Shown here: piece by piece, positions 63,136-64,000 of the stretch
Layout: each line of letters starts with the position of its first letter
Position numbering within the stretch: the first letter of the stretch is position 1
Assembly: GCF_001591765.1 (NCBI RefSeq)
Contig: NZ_BCVN01000009.1
Coordinates: forward strand, 1 to 64,000
Direction: 5' to 3'
Length of the DNA stretch: 64,000 bases
DNA from: Pseudolactococcus raffinolactis NBRC 100932
GTDB lineage: Bacteria > Bacillota > Bacilli > Lactobacillales > Streptococcaceae
Position numbers and translations under genes: made by a program
The notes under the pieces: model-generated
The model's input: only the letters and a program-made list of their open reading frames with translations
Told to the model about the DNA's origin: nothing
Database searches by the model: none

Positions 63136-63978
63136 TTAATTCCCTCCCCTAGTAACATGATATAAACCATCAACTCCGGGTTTGTCTAGTATAATATATC
63201 CATTGTTTCTAAGTTTATCTATTTCTAATTTATATGAATTTTTCGCCAAGTTAGGATCTGTAGATAATACAAAATCTTTTCTCTGAGCAATCTTCTGATC
63301 CAACCATTCAACATTAACTACTTTACCAGCATCTGGTATTTTAGCATCCAACTTATCATACGCATCACCCATATCATAATAATTGTACTTTTTAGCATAG
63401 GCTTGTTGTTCATATGAAACCCTTGGGCTCTCATTCCAAGGTCCTAATAAAACCGTTTTAGCACTCGAATTTTGATCACTAGCTTGAACAAAGTGTGAGA
63501 GTTGTTCTGACGATAAACTCTTTGCACCTGCTGGTATGCTCTTTAATAATTTATCTAAATGCTTGGTATTAAGCCTAAATTCTGGCGTAATTTTAGTTTC
63601 TTTCAGTGATTCCTTAGAGCCATCCGGTATTCTCCCTGTTGCTTGAACAGCTTTAGCTGTTCTTCTCGCCGCAACAACACCCGCAATAGCACTCTCTGCT
63701 GGTCTAAAATAATACTCAAATCTTGCAATTTTGCCCTCTAAACCATCCATACTATCGACAGTCAGCTTCTCTGCCTGATTAAAAGAAACAGTCTTGTACT
63801 GGTCTTTTTTGAGCTTGTCGCCTTTTTTCTTCAAATCCTCAACCACAGTATTATTCTTAGAAGTCAGTACAGGTAAGTAATCTCCTTTTTGAAGTTTCAA
63901 AGTGTTTTTGTTAGAACATGGTGTCAATAAAAGGCATACAACTATCTAGGCTAAACTATAAAATGATTTTCTCTTCAT
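63136..63978 (-). pseudogene. Lipoprotein-type polymorphic toxin gene with an amber codon in the signal peptide
   Basis: The natural start is ATG 63978 with GGAG 8 bases upstream. It reads MKRKSFYSLA, an in-frame TAG (63946-63948), then IVVCLLLTPCSNKNTL, i.e. a lipoprotein signal peptide with lipobox LTPC split by a stop. The frame is then open for 263 codons (from a TTG at 63927). The middle (FEYYFRPAESAIAGVVAARR) looks like a pretoxin region. The C-terminal about 100 residues (LLGPWNESPRVSYEQQAYAK, YYDMGDAYDKL, VEWLDQKIAQRKDFVLSTDP, NGYIILDKPGVDGLYHVTRG) resemble toxin tips of contact-dependent or secreted polymorphic toxins, from memory and without a named activity. The immunity array follows directly. 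It could still be expressed by read-through or as a shorter cytoplasmic form. Confidence 0.65.
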
Positions 63979-64000
63979 TTTATAGTCTCCACTATTTTCT

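Overview
The window looks like a chromosomal segment of a low-GC Gram-positive bacterium of the family Lactococcaceae (Lactococcus or the split-off Pseudolactococcus group). This rests on gene order and family content, not on a marker gene: cvpA-mutS2, a glnP with two fused substrate-binding domains next to glnQ, ccpA near pepQ, divergent nagB/queA, secG-rnr-smpB, a pst operon with two pstS and two pstB genes, and PurBox elements of the lactococcal type. No rRNA, tRNA, CRISPR array, origin or intact insertion sequence was seen. The species is not determined.

Layout. 1-3000: cvpA-mutS2. 3094-4502: a ruined nfnA-nfnB (ferredoxin/NADP reductase or glutamate-synthase-like) pair cut by an IS3-family end. 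4528-7311: two small regulator/membrane-stress operons (padR-DUF1700-DUF4097 and sdpR-sdpI), each with a clear operator. 7348-12757: MFS transporter, ccpA, gdhA, pepQ. 12962-21450: glnPQ, nagB/queA, two membrane proteins, purF. 21912-28382: ispG, a PurBox-controlled purine permease, a HAD phosphatase and a YhgE/Pip protein with its divergent TetR regulator. 29079-32660: exonuclease, DUF1304, marR-nitroreductase, anion permease. 32998-39885: pstS-pstS-pstC-pstA-pstB-pstB-methyltransferase-phoU (transcribed right to left), with 11-bp-spaced Pho-box-like repeats in front of both pstS genes. 40133-44063: an Fe-siderophore ABC importer with a reductase. 44456-47279: UDP-glucose dehydrogenase plus a hyaluronan-synthase-like glycosyltransferase. 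47606-55009: smpB, rnr, secG, trxB and a polar amino-acid ABC importer. 55153-60520: an ABC-2 exporter divergent from a histidine kinase/response regulator pair.

The right end (about 60780-63978) is the accessory part: a lipoprotein-like polymorphic-toxin gene whose signal peptide carries an in-frame amber codon, followed by two intact and several decayed copies of a tandemly repeated putative immunity gene, and the decayed 5' end of a second toxin gene. One further small ORF there is unrelated over its body but shares the immunity family's C-terminal tail, cut off by an ochre codon. This is the best candidate for a little-described system.

Across the window, two families of interspersed repeats were found: a roughly 70-bp hairpin element (three copies, two of them acting as terminators) and a roughly 105-bp element that ends at the ribosome binding sites of pstB1 and of the histidine kinase gene and creates false N-terminal extensions of both. 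Three genes (cvpA, queA and the DUF939 gene) have an extended -10 box so close to the ATG that their mRNAs are probably leaderless.
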